From assembly GCF_020616515.1 (NCBI RefSeq), contig NZ_CP085135.1, forward strand, positions 806,001 through 870,000: a stretch of DNA of 64,000 bases. The letters are read 5' to 3'. Under the pieces are notes generated by a model. The model saw only the letters and a list, made by a program, of their open reading frames with translations. It had not been told where the DNA came from and ran no database searches. This DNA is from Mesorhizobium sp. PAMC28654 (GTDB lineage Bacteria > Pseudomonadota > Alphaproteobacteria > Rhizobiales > Rhizobiaceae). Positions 1 through 8,025 of this stretch are shown here, one piece after another. Within the stretch, counting starts at the first letter, position 1; the number at the start of each line of letters is the position of its first letter. Made by a program: the position numbers and the translations under genes.

Positions 1-414
1 CATGCCGATTTCGACGCTGGTCGCGTCGCCAGCCTCGCCGACATGCGCCGCGTCGTCGAGACGAAGGAGAGCCAGATCGCCGATGCCCGGGGATCTGGCC
101 GCTTTACCGGCACGGAGCCTGAACCCCGCGCCGGTGTCCGGTCGGGTCATATGCCGGGCGCGCGCAATCTGCCCTATTCGGCGCTTTCGGAAAACGGCAA
201 GCTGTTGCCGAAAGAGCGTTTGCGCGAAGTGATCGAAGGAGCCGGCATCGATTTGTCCAAACCCGTCATCACGTCGTGTGGTTCCGGCATTACAGCCGCG
301 GTGATCACGCTGGCCCTGGAGACGCTTGGCCATACGCAGAACAGGCTCTATGACGGCTCATGGACGGAATGGGGCGGGCTATCCGACACACCCGTGGTCA
401 CCGGCAAGGAATGA
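1..414 (+). CDS. sseA: 3-mercaptopyruvate/thiosulfate sulfurtransferase, C-terminal part (5' end outside window)
   Basis: The open frame runs in from the left edge and ends at TGA 412-414. It encodes the second rhodanese domain of a two-domain sulfurtransferase. The domain shows GHMPGARNLPY and the active-site loop SCGSGIT, whose cysteine would carry the persulfide, followed by the typical end YDGSWTEWG. Such enzymes move sulfur from mercaptopyruvate or thiosulfate to thiol or cyanide acceptors in the cytoplasm. CGSG(I/V)T is the loop usual for mercaptopyruvate-type members. The stop overlaps the next start by 4 bp (ATGA), so the two genes are probably cotranscribed. The N-terminal, non-catalytic rhodanese domain is missing only because of the window edge. 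Confidence 0.93.
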   Translation, partial: HADFDAGRVASLADMRRVVETKESQIADARGSGRFTGTEPEPRAGVRSGHMPGARNLPYSALSENGKLLPKERLREVIEGAGIDLSKPVITSCGSGITAAVITLALETLGHTQNRLYDGSWTEWGGLSDTPVVTGKE

Positions 415-983
415 CGGCGATGGAAAACGGAACGCGGGAAGACATTGATGTCACGGTGACGTTTCTCGAGATGCATATGCCTCCGGCCTATTCCCCACCC
501 GCACCGTATAACCGTCAGATCGCCCTGCTGAGGACCAAGGACATTCCGTTGCATTTCTATCGCTATTTGATGGATCGGGTGGGACGCAAGTGGCACTGGG
601 TCAATGTGCTGAGACTAAGCGACGATGAGCTTTCAGCCGGCATCCATCGCGAGGATCGCGATATCAGGGTGCTCTATCTCGATGGCGCGCCGGTCGGCTT
701 CTTCGATCTCAAGCCACACCTGCCAGAGGAGGTGGAACTTGCCTATTTCGGCATGATGGAGCATGCGACTGGACAGGGGATCGGTCGTTGGTTCCTTGGA
801 TCGGCGATCGCCGCTGCGTGGTCTTACGGGCCGAAGCGGGTGACGGTTCAGACTTGCACGCTCGATCACCCAGCGGCCTTGCCGCTCTATCAGAAGCTTG
901 GTTTTGCACCTGTGGCACAAAAGAAGGAGGTGGTGCACCCGCTGCCTTTCCTCGAGCGCTCGGCCAGCGTGATGCGGCCGTGA
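411..983 (+). CDS. GNAT-family N-acetyltransferase
   Basis: A 190-residue protein with a GNAT fold in its C-terminal half. The acetyl-CoA loop region ATGQGIGRWFLGSAI fits the Q/RxxGxG/A signature, and VQTCTLDHPAALPLYQKLGF is the usual strand 5/helix 4 end where the Asn is often replaced. It should transfer an acetyl group from acetyl-CoA to an unknown small molecule or protein. The ATG at 411 overlaps the upstream stop, suggesting translational coupling; a second ATG at 420 is also possible. The substrate cannot be deduced, and adjacency to a sulfurtransferase alone does not define it. Confidence 0.85.
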   Translation: MTAMENGTREDIDVTVTFLEMHMPPAYSPPAPYNRQIALLRTKDIPLHFYRYLMDRVGRKWHWVNVLRLSDDELSAGIHREDRDIRVLYLDGAPVGFFDLKPHLPEEVELAYFGMMEHATGQGIGRWFLGSAIAAAWSYGPKRVTVQTCTLDHPAALPLYQKLGFAPVAQKKEVVHPLPFLERSASVMRP

Positions 984-1073
984 TTTTCGCGCGAAGCTGA
1001 ACCATCCGTTCATCGGCGCTTCAGACTGCTTTTGGCATGTAGCCGGCATCAACGATGCCGAGGAGACAAAGAC

Positions 1074-1631
1074 ATGCTGACCCGCCGTACACTTGCCGCC
1101 GCGCTGATCGCGGCGATTGCCATGCCGAGCCTTGCCGCTGCCCAGGCCACCACGCCTTCGGCCGCGACGATCGAGCGCAAACTTGAGGCCGCCCCGCGCG
1201 TAAAACTGCGGCCGGACGAGCGCGTCACCATCCGCGAATTCAAGCGGCGCCCGGATCTGCGGCGCATGGCCCGTTCGATCGATATCCAGTCGATCAATTT
1301 CGCTTTCGGCTCAGCGGCCATTTCGCCGTCGCAATACGGCAAGATCGAGAACATCGCCGACGCGCTCCAGCGCATCCTGCGCCGCGATCCCGGCGCTCGC
1401 GTGCTGATCGAAGGCCACACCGACGCGGTCGGCTCGTTCCAGTCGAACCAGATCTTGTCGGAACAGCGTGCCGCCTCGCTGAAGCGCACCTTGGTGCGGG
1501 AATTCGGTGTGCCGGCCTACGCGCTTGAAACCGTTGGCTACGGCGAGGAGTTCCTGCTCGTACAGACGCAGAACGAGAACTGGCAGAATCGCCGGGTGAC
1601 GTTGCGCCGATTCGACGATTTCATCCGATAG
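1074..1631 (+). CDS. OmpA-family periplasmic/outer-membrane protein
   Basis: A 185-residue protein with a signal peptide (MLTRRTLAAALIAAIAM, cleavage probably after SLAAAQA). Its C-terminal OmpA/MotB peptidoglycan-binding domain shows INFAFGSAAI, EGHTDAVGS, LSEQRAASLKRTL and NRRVTLRR. The domain binds diaminopimelate peptidoglycan and anchors envelope components. There is no transmembrane barrel, so this is a free periplasmic or lipid-free anchor protein. The start at 1074 was chosen because it gives a canonical signal peptide and sits about 9 nt after AGGAG; the frame extends upstream to 1032 without such a signal. A hairpin terminator follows at 1684. Confidence 0.88.
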   Translation: MLTRRTLAAALIAAIAMPSLAAAQATTPSAATIERKLEAAPRVKLRPDERVTIREFKRRPDLRRMARSIDIQSINFAFGSAAISPSQYGKIENIADALQRILRRDPGARVLIEGHTDAVGSFQSNQILSEQRAASLKRTLVREFGVPAYALETVGYGEEFLLVQTQNENWQNRRVTLRRFDDFIR

Positions 1632-1683
1632 TCGCGGAGCGATACTTGGGACTTGACGGTCCCTGACGGGAATTCGGATCAGA

Positions 1684-1713
1684 AGAGCCTGGCTTGAATG
1701 AGCCGGGCTCTTT
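1684..1713 (+). terminator. Rho-independent terminator after the OmpA-like gene
   Basis: The stem AGAGCCTGGCT pairs with AGCCGGGCTCT across a 6-nt loop and is followed by a short TTT run. It lies 53 bp after the OmpA-like stop and just before the dapB-like gene. Confidence 0.65.
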
Positions 1714-1759
1714 CCATATCGCTGGCCGTTCAAGGCAATGGCGAGCAAAGGACCGGACG

Positions 1760-2566
1760 ATGACGATACGGGTGGTTATGGCCGGTGCGACCGGCTGGGT
1801 CGGCAAGGCGTTGATTCCGGCGATCGCCGAGCAAGCCGACATGAAACTGATCGGCGCGGTTTCACGTAGCGCGGCGGGACAGGACGCGGGAGCGGTCGTT
1901 GGCGGCCCCGCGAACGGCGTGACGATCTCCTCCTCGCTGACCGAGGCGCTGGCAACGGCATCCGACGTGTTGGTTGACTACACCAAGCCAGATGTCGTGA
2001 AGGATCACGCTCTGCTGGCGATCTCCAAGGGCAGGCATGTGGTGATTGGCACGTCAGGGCTGGGTGCTGCCGACTATGCCGAAATCGATGCCGCGGCCCG
2101 CGCCAATCGTGTCGGCGTGGTTGCTGCGGGCAATTTCTCGATCACCGCTACACTGATGAAACGCTTCGCGCTGGTGGCGGCGAAATTCGTGCCGGATGTC
2201 GAAATCATCGACTATGCCAGCGCCGGCAAGCCCGACGCGCCGTCGGGCACTGCTCGCGAGCTTGCTGAAGCCTTGGCGGAGGTCCGCCAAGCGTCGACGG
2301 CGCGGCCGGTTTCAAAGGTCTCGGGTGTGCCCGGTACACGCGGTGCGGCAGTGGGCGAGGGAAAGGGGGTACAGGTGCACGCACTGCGCCTGCCGTCCTA
2401 CATCCTCTCCTGCGAGGTGTTGTTCGGCTTGCCCGACGAGAGGCTAACCATCCGTCACGACGCCGGCTCATCCGCGGCTCCCTACGTGGCCGGCACGTTG
2501 CTCGCCATCCGCCGGGTGCGGGAGATCACCGGGCTGGTGCGCGGGCTCGACGCTTTGCTGGATTAG
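1760..2566 (+). CDS. DapB-like reductase lacking the catalytic His pair
   Basis: A 268-residue protein of the 4-hydroxy-tetrahydrodipicolinate reductase fold. The N-terminal nucleotide-binding motif is GATGWVG (residues 9-15); VDYTKP, AGNFSITATLM and KPDAPSGTA (157-165) match DapB. In authentic DapB (E. coli EAHHRHKVDAPSGTA) the first His of the HHRH block is the proposed catalytic acid. Here the aligned residues 153-156 are Ala-Ser-Ala-Gly, while Lys157 and the DAPSGT loop remain. The protein therefore may not reduce dihydrodipicolinate and could be a paralogue with another NAD(P)H-dependent role. The ATG at 1760 was chosen because the family N-terminus begins there. A canonical dapB elsewhere in the genome is expected but not visible here. 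Confidence 0.8.
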   Translation: MTIRVVMAGATGWVGKALIPAIAEQADMKLIGAVSRSAAGQDAGAVVGGPANGVTISSSLTEALATASDVLVDYTKPDVVKDHALLAISKGRHVVIGTSGLGAADYAEIDAAARANRVGVVAAGNFSITATLMKRFALVAAKFVPDVEIIDYASAGKPDAPSGTARELAEALAEVRQASTARPVSKVSGVPGTRGAAVGEGKGVQVHALRLPSYILSCEVLFGLPDERLTIRHDAGSSAAPYVAGTLLAIRRVREITGLVRGLDALLD

Positions 2567-2671
2567 ATGCGATCGACGAGTGCCGCATCATTCTCGTCTG
2601 ACTGGCGGGAATCGGGTGGGCACGGTTCGTCGCCGCGAATAATTTCCGGACAATGAAACCGGAGATTCAGC

Positions 2672-3139
2672 ATGACCATCCAGTTCAAAGCCTTGCCGAC
2701 CGAAGATGCAAGGGCGCTGCAACACGGCGCGCCCGATGCCTATGGCCGGATCCCCGAGCGCAAGATTTCCGACGGCGACGGCGTGCCTTGCCGTCACTGC
2801 CTCAAGCATGTCGCCGCGGGCGAAGAGTATCTCGTCCTGGCCTATAGGCCGTTCCCGGACCTTCAGCCCTACGCTGAAACGGGCCCGATCTTCATGCATG
2901 CGCGGGAATGCGAGCGCGCTGCTGAAACCGAAGCACTGCCTGAAATGCTGGAAAGCACCGACTATATCGTGCGCGGCTATGGCAGGGACGACCGCATCGT
3001 CTATGGCAGCGGCGGCGTCATCCCGACAGGTGCCATCGCCGCCCGGGCGGAGGCCTTGTTCGAACGCGACGACATCGCCTATGTCCATGTCCGCTCGGCG
3101 CGAAACAATTGCTATCAGTGCAGGATTGAGCGCGCCTGA
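2672..3139 (+). CDS. DUF1203 domain protein
   Basis: A 155-residue soluble protein recognised as the DUF1203 family from its overall pattern: N-terminal FKALPTEDARALQ, a CRHC cysteine pair (residues 42-45), GEEYLVLAYRPF, GPIFMHARECER and a C-terminal CYQC pair. The two Cys-x2-Cys pairs could bind a metal, but this is inference. Function is unknown. The gene stands alone, with a strong hairpin terminator 120 bp downstream and a convergent outer-membrane protein gene beyond it. Confidence 0.8.
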   Translation: MTIQFKALPTEDARALQHGAPDAYGRIPERKISDGDGVPCRHCLKHVAAGEEYLVLAYRPFPDLQPYAETGPIFMHARECERAAETEALPEMLESTDYIVRGYGRDDRIVYGSGGVIPTGAIAARAEALFERDDIAYVHVRSARNNCYQCRIERA

Positions 3140-3258
3140 CCGAAACGCCATCCTGCCAACTGTGTTGTCGTACTGCTGTAACACTCTCGCGCTAGACAGG
3201 GATTGTCGATAGATTTGCCGACCGCGGATGGACCGGCGGGAAATCTCGACAACCGAGG

Positions 3259-3285
3259 AAGCGGGGCTTTGGCTCCGCTTTTTTG
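3259..3285 (+). terminator. Rho-independent terminator after the DUF1203 gene
   Basis: AAGCGGGGC pairs with GCTCCGCTT (one G-T wobble) across a TTTG loop, followed by a run of T. It points away from the DUF1203 gene. Confidence 0.75.
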
Positions 3286-3308
3286 TTGTTGGTTGACGTT
3301 TCGCGCAA

Positions 3309-3339
3309 GAAAAAGCCCGCCGGCTTTGGCCGACGGGCT
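3309..3339 (-). terminator. Rho-independent terminator for the two-barrel porin gene
   Basis: On the minus strand AGCCCGTCGGC and GCCGGCGGGCT form an 11-bp stem with a 4-nt loop and a TTTTT tail, 22 bp after the stop of the outer-membrane protein gene. Confidence 0.85.
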
Positions 3340-3361
3340 GAGACTGTTTGCCGGAAGGCTT

Positions 3362-4654
3362 CTAGTTGAACTTGTACTTCGCGCCGATCCGGACCGTATG
3401 GAAGGACGGTGTGGAGGTGAGCGTATCGCCAGGCGCGCCGATATCCGAAGAGAAATCCTTCTTGGCGAACTGCGAATAGCGGTATTCGAGACCGACCGTC
3501 ACGTTGTTGGACAAGGCCGTTTCCAGACCGCCACCCACCGAGAAGCCGCTGGAACCCCAGTCCAGGATGTCGCCAATCGGCGCTGAGGCTTTCAGGTCAA
3601 AATGCTGCCAGCTGTAACCACCGAGCACATAGGCCAAAGTCGATTCGTTGACCTTCATGCCGACGCGGCCGAGCACGTCAAAGCCGTAGTCGGTATCGAG
3701 ATTAACCGAAGTGCCAAAGAGATCCAGCTTCGACGTCATACCGGAATAACGGGCATCGACCATGACGCCTGCCACCCAGTTGCCGAAGTCATGATCGTAG
3801 CCTACGTTCAATTCGCCGAACACGCCTTCGCCACCAAGGCCATTGAATTTCAAGTCGGCGAACGGCGGAACATTGATCTGCTGTACCGACGCACCGGCAC
3901 CACCCGCGCCACCGATGTAGAAGCCGGTCCAGTTGTAAGCAGGCGCTTCAAAGGCCGCGGCACCGCCATTCTGGGCGCCAAAACGATAGTTGGCCGCGAC
4001 TTGGAAAGTGTGCCGCGACGTGTCCGTGTTGAGGATGCCGTCCGGCACGCCAAAATCAGAAAGAATATTCGCGGTGCTAAAGCGCGTATAGCGATACTCG
4101 GTCTTGATCGTCCAATTGCTGTTGATCGCCGTTTCGACACCAGCTCCGACAAAATAGCCGCTCTGGCTCCAATCGAAACCAAAACCGGCGTTCGTGTCGA
4201 GTTTGTACTTCTGCCAGGAGTAGCCGCCAAGCACATAGCCCAGCGTGTTCGGCGTGAAGAGATAGCCTGCACGCAAGCCGGCGTCGAAGCCGTAAGTCTC
4301 CTGGATGGAGGCGTTGAAGCCGGCTATATCCAGCGTGGTTTCGATATTGCCGACATGGGCGTCCAGCAGTCCGCCAAGCAGGAAGCGCTGCGAAACCATA
4401 TAGTCGTAGCCAACGGTTGCTTCACCGTAGACGCCTTCGCCACCAATTCCATTCAGAGATATTGGAATAACGTCGCTGCCAAGCTCATGAACATTGGCGC
4501 CGGCACCAACGCCGAAGCCTATATAGACACCACTCCAATTAAAGCCTGACGACTCGACCGGCTGTACAACATCAGCGGCATGAGCGACCGACATAAGTGC
4601 CATGGCCGAGACAGCGCCAAGCAAGATAGATTTCGCGGACGTGCGAATTAACAT
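3362..4654 (-). CDS. Outer-membrane beta-barrel protein with two tandem barrel domains
   Basis: A 430-residue protein with a signal peptide (MLIRTSAKSILLGAVSAMAL, ending MSVAHAAD). It then has two homologous copies of an Omp25/Omp31-like 8-strand barrel, about residues 35-225 and 235-430. Each copy starts with NWSGVYIG or NWTGFYIG, contains GGEGV(Y/F)GE, a central LGYVLGGYSWQ or LAYVLGGYSWQ, and near its end EYRYTRFS or EYRYSQFA, closing with NYRFG or KYKFN. Family members normally have a single barrel, so this is an internal duplication. The ATG at 4654 gives the best signal peptide; a TTG at 4675 in frame is less likely. A terminator follows the gene. Confidence 0.88.
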   Translation of the reverse strand: MLIRTSAKSILLGAVSAMALMSVAHAADVVQPVESSGFNWSGVYIGFGVGAGANVHELGSDVIPISLNGIGGEGVYGEATVGYDYMVSQRFLLGGLLDAHVGNIETTLDIAGFNASIQETYGFDAGLRAGYLFTPNTLGYVLGGYSWQKYKLDTNAGFGFDWSQSGYFVGAGVETAINSNWTIKTEYRYTRFSTANILSDFGVPDGILNTDTSRHTFQVAANYRFGAQNGGAAAFEAPAYNWTGFYIGGAGGAGASVQQINVPPFADLKFNGLGGEGVFGELNVGYDHDFGNWVAGVMVDARYSGMTSKLDLFGTSVNLDTDYGFDVLGRVGMKVNESTLAYVLGGYSWQHFDLKASAPIGDILDWGSSGFSVGGGLETALSNNVTVGLEYRYSQFAKKDFSSDIGAPGDTLTSTPSFHTVRIGAKYKFN

Positions 4655-4795
4655 AGTCAAACCCCCAATTAACAACCCAGGCGTGTCCTATCTGGGTGTA
4701 TTATTTAGCTATGATAAAAATGCAACAGTGATACGCAAAGTGCCAATCGATCAGACTTGCGCACGGAAAAGCAGGCCCGCCATTTGCTGGCTAAG

Positions 4796-4824
4796 AAAAA
4801 ACCCGCCGGAATGATCCGGCGGGT
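4796..4824 (-). terminator. Rho-independent terminator for ald
   Basis: ACCCGCCGGA and TCCGGCGGGT form a perfect 10-bp stem with a 4-nt loop and, on the minus strand, a tail of six T. It lies 30 bp after the ald stop. Confidence 0.88.
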
Positions 4825-4854
4825 GAGACAGGAGGAAACTCGTTTTACGTGGAA

Positions 4855-5970
4855 TCAGGCAGCCAGGACTGCCTTGGGCTCGACCAGTTCATAGCCGAGC
4901 GCTTCCGCTACTGCGCGATTGGTGATCTTGCCTTTGTGGACATTGAGGCCATTGCGCAGGTGATGGTCGTCGATCAGTGCCTTCAGGCCCTTGTCGGCGA
5001 GTTGCAAACCATAGTGCAGCGTCGCGTTGTTGAGCGCATGCGCCGAAGTGACGGGCACGGCACCAGGCATGTTGGCGACGCAGTAGTGGATGACGCCGTC
5101 GACCTCATAGGTCGGGTCGGCATGGGTGGTGGCGTGCGACGTCTCGAAGCAACCGCCCTGGTCGATGGCGACGTCTACCAGAACCGAGCCTTTCTTCATG
5201 CCCGACAGCATTTCGCGAGAAACCAGTTTCGGGGCGGCGGCACCCGGGATCAACACGGCGCCGATGACGATATCGGCCGAGAAGCACTCTTCTTCCAAAG
5301 CCTCGACAGTCGAGTAGCGGGTGTGGACGCGGCCGCCAAAAATGTCATCGAGTTGGCGCAGGCGCGGGATCGAGCGGTCGATGATGGTAACGTCGGCGCC
5401 AAGGCCGGCCGCCATCCTGGCGGCATGCAGGCCGACGACACCGCCGCCAAGCACCGTGACCTTGCCGGGCAGCACGCCGGGCACGCCGCCGAGCAGCACG
5501 CCGCGGCCGCCATTGGCCTTCTGCAGTGCGGTGGCGCCAGCCTGGATCGACAAGCGACCAGCAACTTCGGACATCGGCGCCAGCAGCGGCAGGCCGCCGC
5601 GATCATCGGTCACGGTTTCGTAGGCGATCGCCGTCACGCCGGAAGCCAGCAGGCCCTTGGTCTGTTCCGGATCTGGAGCCAGATGGAGATAGGTATAGAG
5701 GATCTGGCCGTCGCGGAGCTGAACCCACTCGTTGGGCTGCGGCTCCTTGACCTTGACGATCATGTCCGACTTGGCAAACACGTCGGCGGCGGTCTTGGCG
5801 ATGGTCGCGCCGGCGGCGCGATAGGCATTGTCGTCGGCGCCAATGCCGGCGCCGGCGCCCGTCTCGACCAGAACTTCATGGCCGTGGGCGACATATTCGC
5901 GGACCGAGCCCGGCGTCAGGCCGACACGGTATTCGTGATTCTTGATTTCCCGAGGACAACCGACGCGCAT
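4855..5970 (-). CDS. ald: Alanine dehydrogenase
   Basis: A 371-residue protein, exactly the usual Ald length. It catalyses NAD-dependent interconversion of L-alanine and pyruvate plus ammonia. Recognisable parts are the N-terminus [30 protein letters not shown] (substrate lysine region), YLHLA with the catalytic His, the Rossmann loop [15 protein letters not shown], and the C-terminal [18 protein letters not shown]. The ATG at 5970 is preceded by AGGAGA at good spacing. The gene is divergent from an Lrp/AsnC regulator across a 157-bp region containing a perfect palindrome, so alanine-responsive control is likely. A strong terminator follows. Confidence 0.96.
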   Translation of the reverse strand: MRVGCPREIKNHEYRVGLTPGSVREYVAHGHEVLVETGAGAGIGADDNAYRAAGATIAKTAADVFAKSDMIVKVKEPQPNEWVQLRDGQILYTYLHLAPDPEQTKGLLASGVTAIAYETVTDDRGGLPLLAPMSEVAGRLSIQAGATALQKANGGRGVLLGGVPGVLPGKVTVLGGGVVGLHAARMAAGLGADVTIIDRSIPRLRQLDDIFGGRVHTRYSTVEALEEECFSADIVIGAVLIPGAAAPKLVSREMLSGMKKGSVLVDVAIDQGGCFETSHATTHADPTYEVDGVIHYCVANMPGAVPVTSAHALNNATLHYGLQLADKGLKALIDDHHLRNGLNVHKGKITNRAVAEALGYELVEPKAVLAA

Positions 5971-6037
5971 TTTCTTCTCCTGATCAGACCCCTTTGGGGC
6001 TCGCTCCCTGAATTGGTTGAGTGAACCACGAATCGCG

Positions 6038-6065
6038 GCGCAAGTGTTTGCGAATGCGCTTGCGC
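6038..6065. promoter_or_regulatory. Short inverted repeat in the ald/lrp divergent region
   Basis: GCGCAAG at 6038-6044 is repeated as CTTGCGC at 6059-6065, separated by 14 bp. It lies closer to the ald start than the 12-bp palindrome and may be a second half of a multi-site Lrp-type operator. The match is only 7 bp and could be chance. Confidence 0.35.
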
Positions 6066-6077
6066 CCGAAGGGTTGG

Positions 6078-6114
6078 TTCGATAATCCTTGCGCCGAAAT
6101 ACAGGATTATCGAA
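6078..6114. promoter_or_regulatory. Perfect 12-bp inverted repeat, candidate AldR/Lrp operator
   Basis: TTCGATAATCCT at 6078-6089 is exactly mirrored by AGGATTATCGAA at 6103-6114, with a 13-bp spacer, so the half-sites are 25 bp apart centre to centre. The site is AT-rich against the GC-rich background. It lies 13 bp upstream of the lrp-type start and 108 bp upstream of ald. Lrp/AsnC proteins bind as multimers to spaced palindromes, so this is the obvious candidate for autoregulation and for alanine-dependent activation of ald. Confidence 0.7.
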
Positions 6115-6127
6115 GGAATCGCGAAAA

Positions 6128-6601
6128 ATGCCGCTCGACAGGATCGATATCGCCATTCTGGAGACGTTGCAGAAGGATGGGCGGATACCAAACGCGGCGC
6201 TTGCCGAAAAGGTTGGACTGTCGCAATCGGCCTGTTCGCGGCGGTTGGACAATCTGGAGAAATCCGGAACCATTCGAGGCTATCACGCCCGGCTTTCCAA
6301 TGCAGCCCTTGGCCACCAAATGACGGCGATCGTGCACATATCGCTGTCAGGCCAATTCGAGAAGACGCTGTCGGATTTCGAGGCGGCGATCAAGCGCTGC
6401 CCGAACGTTCTCTCCTGCCACCTGATGTCAGGTGAATACGACTATATCCTGCGCATAGCGGCGAAGGACCTTGTGGACTACGAGCGCATTCACAAGGAGT
6501 GGCTGTCGGCCATGCCGCATGTGACCAAGATTAACTCGTCCTTCGCGCTGCGCGAGATCGTCGATCGGACGGCCATGGGGATGAAGCCGGAACTGGCTTA
6601 A
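6128..6601 (+). CDS. Lrp/AsnC-family transcriptional regulator of ald
   Basis: A 157-residue regulator. The N-terminal winged helix-turn-helix shows RIDIAILETLQKDGRI, LAEKVGLSQSACSRRLDNLEKSG and IRGYHARL. The C-terminal RAM/AsnC ligand-binding domain shows CPNVLSCHLMSGEYDYILRI, the Gly-rich turn that binds amino acids. It is divergent from alanine dehydrogenase, the standard arrangement for an alanine-sensing AldR-type activator, and a perfect palindrome lies just in front of its start. The stop codon sits in a TTAA that also supplies the stop of the convergent downstream gene. Confidence 0.92.
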   Translation: MPLDRIDIAILETLQKDGRIPNAALAEKVGLSQSACSRRLDNLEKSGTIRGYHARLSNAALGHQMTAIVHISLSGQFEKTLSDFEAAIKRCPNVLSCHLMSGEYDYILRIAAKDLVDYERIHKEWLSAMPHVTKINSSFALREIVDRTAMGMKPELA

Positions 6602-7014
6602 CGCCAAAGGCACACCCGGACGTCCTTCCCAATATAGCATGCGCCTACGCGGCGAAGTTCTCCCCAATCTCCCGGTTCACCGTGAGTTGCGCGAATGTCC
6701 GAGTTCCCATAACCGTCCCAAACATCACCGTCCTTGTAGACAACCGCCCAGTAATCTTCGGACATTTCACCAGCCCCACTATGCGTATCAGGGTAGTCGA
6801 TGCCTGCAAAAACTTGCCGAGGGCCTTGGATATTAAAATCGCCACCCTTCTCGATTTGATAGGAGCATTTTCCGGATATGCGGGTCTGCCCGTCAACAAC
6901 AAGCAGGCAACGGCCCCATTTGTAACCGCTCGGCAAACGATGCAGTGGTTGCGCATGGGAAGGCGAAAAGGAAAACGCGACAGCAAGGGCAGCCACTATA
7001 GTTCGTCCGATCAT
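6598..7014 (-). CDS. Secreted protein of unknown function
   Basis: A 138-residue protein, not recognised. A signal peptide is clear (MIGRTIVAALAVAFSFSPSHA). The mature part has four cysteines (positions 36, 50, 126, 135), which could form two disulfides, and is rich in Gly, Asp and Trp: YKWGRCLLVVDG, GKCSYQIEKGGDF, EDYWAVVYKDGDVWDGYG. It is probably a small periplasmic or secreted protein. The start at 7014 was chosen for the signal peptide; the frame is open upstream to 7155. It converges on the lrp-type gene and shares a TTAA stop with it. No partner is evident. Confidence 0.65.
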   Translation of the reverse strand: MIGRTIVAALAVAFSFSPSHAQPLHRLPSGYKWGRCLLVVDGQTRISGKCSYQIEKGGDFNIQGPRQVFAGIDYPDTHSGAGEMSEDYWAVVYKDGDVWDGYGNSDIRATHGEPGDWGELRRVGACYIGKDVRVCLWR

Positions 7015-7210
7015 CTTGTGATCCGTTGAGACGCAGCCAATCCAAAAGCGACCGGACACTGTTGGATCCGCCCAGAGCGCATGTCGAAACGGTCCTCCGC
7101 AACATGGTTGGCTTGAGGTCATGTTATTTGTCGACCAAGTCGGATTTTTTGTCACCTGACATTTGCGCTGCCGCGCGGCGGAAATATGGACAATTTTCTG
7201 AAACAGGCTC

Positions 7211-7861
7211 TTAGGCCTCGGTGACTATCCGATCCATCGGGATATCGTGCGGTTGCGGATAGATTGTGGCGATGCGCTGCAGTTCGTAACCGACGCCGAT
7301 GACCAGCGGCTTGAAGGGCATTGCGGCCAGCGTGCGGTCGAAGAAGCCGCCGCCATAGCCAAGGCGATAGTTTGCCGGATCAATACCGACGATCGGCGAG
7401 ATAACGATGTCGGGCAGTACCGGATCGCCCTCGGCCGGGATCGGGATGTTCCAGATGCCTTTTTCCAGCCGGTCGCCGGATTTGTAGGCGCGGAAGATCA
7501 GCGGTTGCCCTTTCTCCACGACGATGGGCAGCGCTGTGCGGCCACCGCGCTCATTGACGGATGCCATCCATGGCCGCAAATCCGGCTCACCGCGAAACGG
7601 CCAGTAAAGACTGACCATGCGACCACTGATCTCGCTGATGATCGCGTCGAGCCCTTCGGCAATACGCTGAGACATCGCCGTTCGGGCATCGGCTGAAACC
7701 GCCAGCCGCGCCGCGATCAGCCGTTCCCGCTCGGCCTTGCGCCAGCGCCTCACATCGGTCCAGTCGGATAGCGGCACCCGGAATTCCGGATCGAGCTCAT
7801 GCATGAAGCAAGGCGGCGAGACATACTGCGCCGGACCTTGGTCGTCATGATCGTTGGCCAT
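7211..7861 (-). CDS. 5-formyltetrahydrofolate cyclo-ligase
   Basis: A 216-residue protein of the MTHFS family, which uses ATP to convert 5-formyl-THF to 5,10-methenyl-THF in one-carbon metabolism. Seen are RKAERERLIAARLAV (the basic N-terminal helix), LYWPFRGEPDLRPW (folate site) and the nucleotide loop GYGGGFFDRTLA near residue 170. The first about 35 residues are an extension relative to short homologues. The gene stands alone, divergent from ndh with a 164-bp gap that must hold both promoters. Confidence 0.9.
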   Translation of the reverse strand: MANDHDDQGPAQYVSPPCFMHELDPEFRVPLSDWTDVRRWRKAERERLIAARLAVSADARTAMSQRIAEGLDAIISEISGRMVSLYWPFRGEPDLRPWMASVNERGGRTALPIVVEKGQPLIFRAYKSGDRLEKGIWNIPIPAEGDPVLPDIVISPIVGIDPANYRLGYGGGFFDRTLAAMPFKPLVIGVGYELQRIATIYPQPHDIPMDRIVTEA

Positions 7862-8025
7862 GCGTCACCTCATAGTGTGTTCGATGACGCTATACCTCGC
7901 GATACGATATAACTTGTGCATTCACGACATGGGACGGCGAGTCCCGGGTACTGTCCTTCTGTTGTTGCATTGCACAAAAATACCTACATCCGGGGCAGGC
8001 GATCTTCCAATCGGGGGTGAATGAA

